Below, piece by piece: positions 6,346-6,847 of a DNA stretch of 6,847 bases (the stretch's first letter is position 1; the number at the start of each line of letters is the position of its first letter). The DNA lies in the NCBI GenBank assembly GCA_012729875.1, contig JAAYCC010000163.1, positions 1 to 6,847 of the forward strand. The letters run 5' to 3'. The notes below the pieces were generated by a model that searched no databases, was not told where the DNA came from, and saw only the letters and a list, made by a program, of their open reading frames with translations. A program made the translations under genes and the position numbers. Origin of the DNA: Clostridiales bacterium (GTDB taxonomy: Bacteria > Bacillota > Clostridia > Oscillospirales > Oscillospiraceae).

Positions 6346-6473
6346 TTCACATATCTTACACCATTTCAATCCACAGCATAGAGCTGACATATTATTATTA
6401 GCATCTGGTGCTTGAAAAAATTGCCGAATATGTTCCATATTTTTTTAGTCACATTCGGTGTAAGATACGTGAA
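6346..6473. repeat. 17-bp inverted repeat enclosing 94 bases
   Basis: TTCACATATCTTACACC (6346-6362) is the reverse complement of GGTGTAAGATACGTGAA (6457-6473) with one mismatch. No matching direct repeat is visible immediately outside. Between the arms are small hairpins: CAGC/GCTG (6374-6377 with 6383-6386) and AATATG/CATATT (6427-6432 with 6436-6441), the latter followed by a T-run. The arms could be ends of a small mobile element, remnants of insertion-sequence ends facing away from each other, or the base stem of a structured RNA. I cannot choose among these, and no transposase is recognisable. Confidence 0.6.
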
Positions 6474-6477
6474 TAAA

Positions 6478-6518
6478 TTTTTTCAATAATACATAGATTT
6501 TATTGAAAGGAGGTTAAC
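6478..6518 (+). promoter_or_regulatory. Hairpin abutting a strong Shine-Dalgarno
   Basis: TTTCAATAA (6481-6489) pairs with TTATTGAAA (6500-6508) around a 10-nt loop. Directly after it comes GGAGG (6509-6513), completing AAAGGAGG, followed by ATG at 6522 with an 8-nt spacing. Two U-G pairs and one U-A pair could extend the stem into the ribosome site. The site is the strongest in the window, yet it serves only a very short frame. Confidence 0.55.
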
Positions 6519-6521
6519 GAT

Positions 6522-6646
6522 ATGATGATTCGCGCCCCCCCGGGTACATAAAAGTATTTTTACAAAAGGCAGCAGAGCTCCCGTTTGATCTCAAGAGGAC
6601 TGCGGGAATGCCCATGCAAGAATATGCTATGCTGAAATATTTGTAA
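6522..6646 (+). pseudogene. Short unknown ORF out of frame at a C7 run
   Basis: From ATG at 6522 (a second ATG follows at once) the frame reads MMIRAPPGT and stops at TAA 6549-6551. The codons for the prolines lie in a run of seven C (6535-6541) followed by GGG. If the frame is shifted by one base in that run, it continues from GYIKVFLQKAAELPF to MQEYAMLKYL and stops at TAA 6644-6646, giving 41 residues. The shifted part has no start codon of its own before 6608. I do not recognise the protein. The sequence reads as a mixed charged and hydrophobic, probably helical peptide. It may be a decayed gene, a phase-variable gene, a frameshift-dependent gene, a 9-residue leader, or a sequencing error in the run. 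Confidence 0.35.
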
Positions 6647-6668
6647 TAATCCCCTTGCTTACTATAAT
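6641..6668 (+). promoter_or_regulatory. Consensus-like promoter with no ORF behind it
   Basis: TTGTAA (6641-6646) and TATAAT (6663-6668) are 16 nt apart; the -10 is perfect and the -35 matches 4 of 6. It overlaps the stop codon of the short ORF. No protein-coding frame with a credible start follows before the tRNA terminator, so a transcript from about 6675 would be a small RNA of roughly 95 nt or a spurious start. The region is A/T-rich, so a chance match is possible. Confidence 0.35.
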
Positions 6669-6720
6669 TAGGGCAGACAAAGGGACTAAAACGGCAATAC
6701 AGGCAAGGAAGAAAAAGCAT

Positions 6721-6762
6721 AAAAAGTACCCGCAAACCACTGTTTTATCAATGATTTGCGGG
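6721..6762 (-). terminator. Intrinsic terminator downstream of tRNA-Pro
   Basis: On the minus strand CCCGCAAATCATTG pairs along all 14 positions with CAGTGGTTTGCGGG (6762-6729) around ATAAAA, and TACTTTTTATG follows. Several pairs are G-U in minus-strand RNA but C-A mismatches in plus-strand RNA, so the structure is tuned for minus-strand transcription. The outer CCCGCAAA/TTTGCGGG stem followed by CTTTTATT could still stop plus-strand transcripts more weakly. Confidence 0.75.
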
Positions 6763-6770
6763 CTTTTATT

Positions 6771-6785
6771 GCCTAAATGTTAGGC
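6771..6785 (-). repeat. Small hairpin between tRNA-Pro and its terminator
   Basis: GCCTAA and TTAGGC form a 6-bp stem with a 3-nt loop, 7 bases past the CCA end of the tRNA on the minus strand. AATAAAAG follows, with no U-run. It may be a processing or stabilising structure in the tRNA trailer. Confidence 0.4.
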
Positions 6786-6792
6786 GTTATTT

Positions 6793-6847
6793 TGGTCGGA
6801 GTGTCGGGATTCGAACCCGAGGTCTCTTGGTCCCGAACCAAGCGCGA
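6793..6847 (-). tRNA. tRNA-Pro, anticodon CGG (partial, 5' end outside the window)
   Basis: The minus strand shows the last 55 nt of a tRNA. The anticodon stem-loop is CTTGG-TTCGGGA-CCAAG with anticodon CGG at 6835-6833, reading the proline codon CCG. A 5-nt variable region follows, then the T arm TCGGG-TTCGAAT-CCCGA, the acceptor strand CACTCCG, discriminator A and an encoded CCA at 6795-6793. The acceptor end fits the CGGAGTG start usual for bacterial tRNA-Pro. The D arm is cut by the window edge. Transcription runs towards the ABC operon, and a terminator lies just downstream. Confidence 0.95.

Noticed and set aside
6427..6446. AATATG/CATATT hairpin with T-run as an intrinsic terminator
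   Set aside because: The stem is only 6 bp and entirely A/T-rich except for one pair, too weak to be called a terminator, and no gene needs it.
6430..6489. Small plus-strand ORF MFHIFLVTFGVRYVNKFFQ within and past the inverted repeat
   Set aside because: It has only 19 codons, no ribosome site, and overlaps the repeat arm and hairpin; structure explains the sequence at least as well.
6514..6735. Minus-strand 73-codon ORF opposite the short ORF and orphan promoter
   Set aside because: There is no convincing ribosome site, it begins within the tRNA terminator stem, its composition is odd, and it looks like a chance frame.

Overview
The window looks like chromosomal DNA of a Gram-positive anaerobe of the Bacillota, most likely class Clostridia. 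The grounds are the purine-rich Shine-Dalgarno sites before nearly every gene, a lipobox on the substrate-binding protein, a PrsW-type membrane protease, frequent ATA and AGA/AGG codons, compact operon spacing, and a tRNA with its CCA encoded. I cannot name the genus from the sequence.

Layout. Bases 1-87 are the 3' end of a plus-strand membrane protein gene. A perfect 24-bp stem with a 3-nt loop (101-151) is a shared terminator between it and a convergent minus-strand gene for a PrsW-family intramembrane protease (151-858). A short intergenic region (859-1111) holds two divergent promoters and a 12-bp all-G/C palindrome next to the plus-strand promoter. From 1112 to 6237 runs a five-gene plus-strand ABC-importer operon: lipoprotein substrate-binding protein, permease B, permease C, ATPase D and ATPase E. 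The four downstream genes overlap or nearly abut. The only real gap, after the binding protein, holds a stem-loop without a U-tract. The operon ends in a 20-bp perfect terminator hairpin (6257-6300).

How it works together. The five proteins make a complete peptide/nickel/opine (Dpp/Opp/Nik) class importer. The lipid-anchored protein captures solute outside the membrane, the two permeases form the channel, and two different ATPases drive it. All Walker A, Q-loop, signature, Walker B glutamate and H-loop residues are present in both ATPases. The sequence does not identify the substrate; nickel or a metal chelate, a short peptide, or an opine-like compound are all possible.

Right flank. The stretch 6301-6728 has no conventional gene but is rich in signals. 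It holds a 17-bp inverted repeat enclosing about 94 bases, and a hairpin abutting a near-perfect Shine-Dalgarno. An ATG then opens a short frame that is knocked out of register at a run of seven C; one base of shift would give a 41-residue protein. A consensus-like promoter follows with no ORF behind it. The window ends inside a minus-strand tRNA-Pro (anticodon CGG), followed on its own strand by a terminator. This region, not the transporter, is where anything undescribed is most likely to lie, but the evidence is only suggestive.
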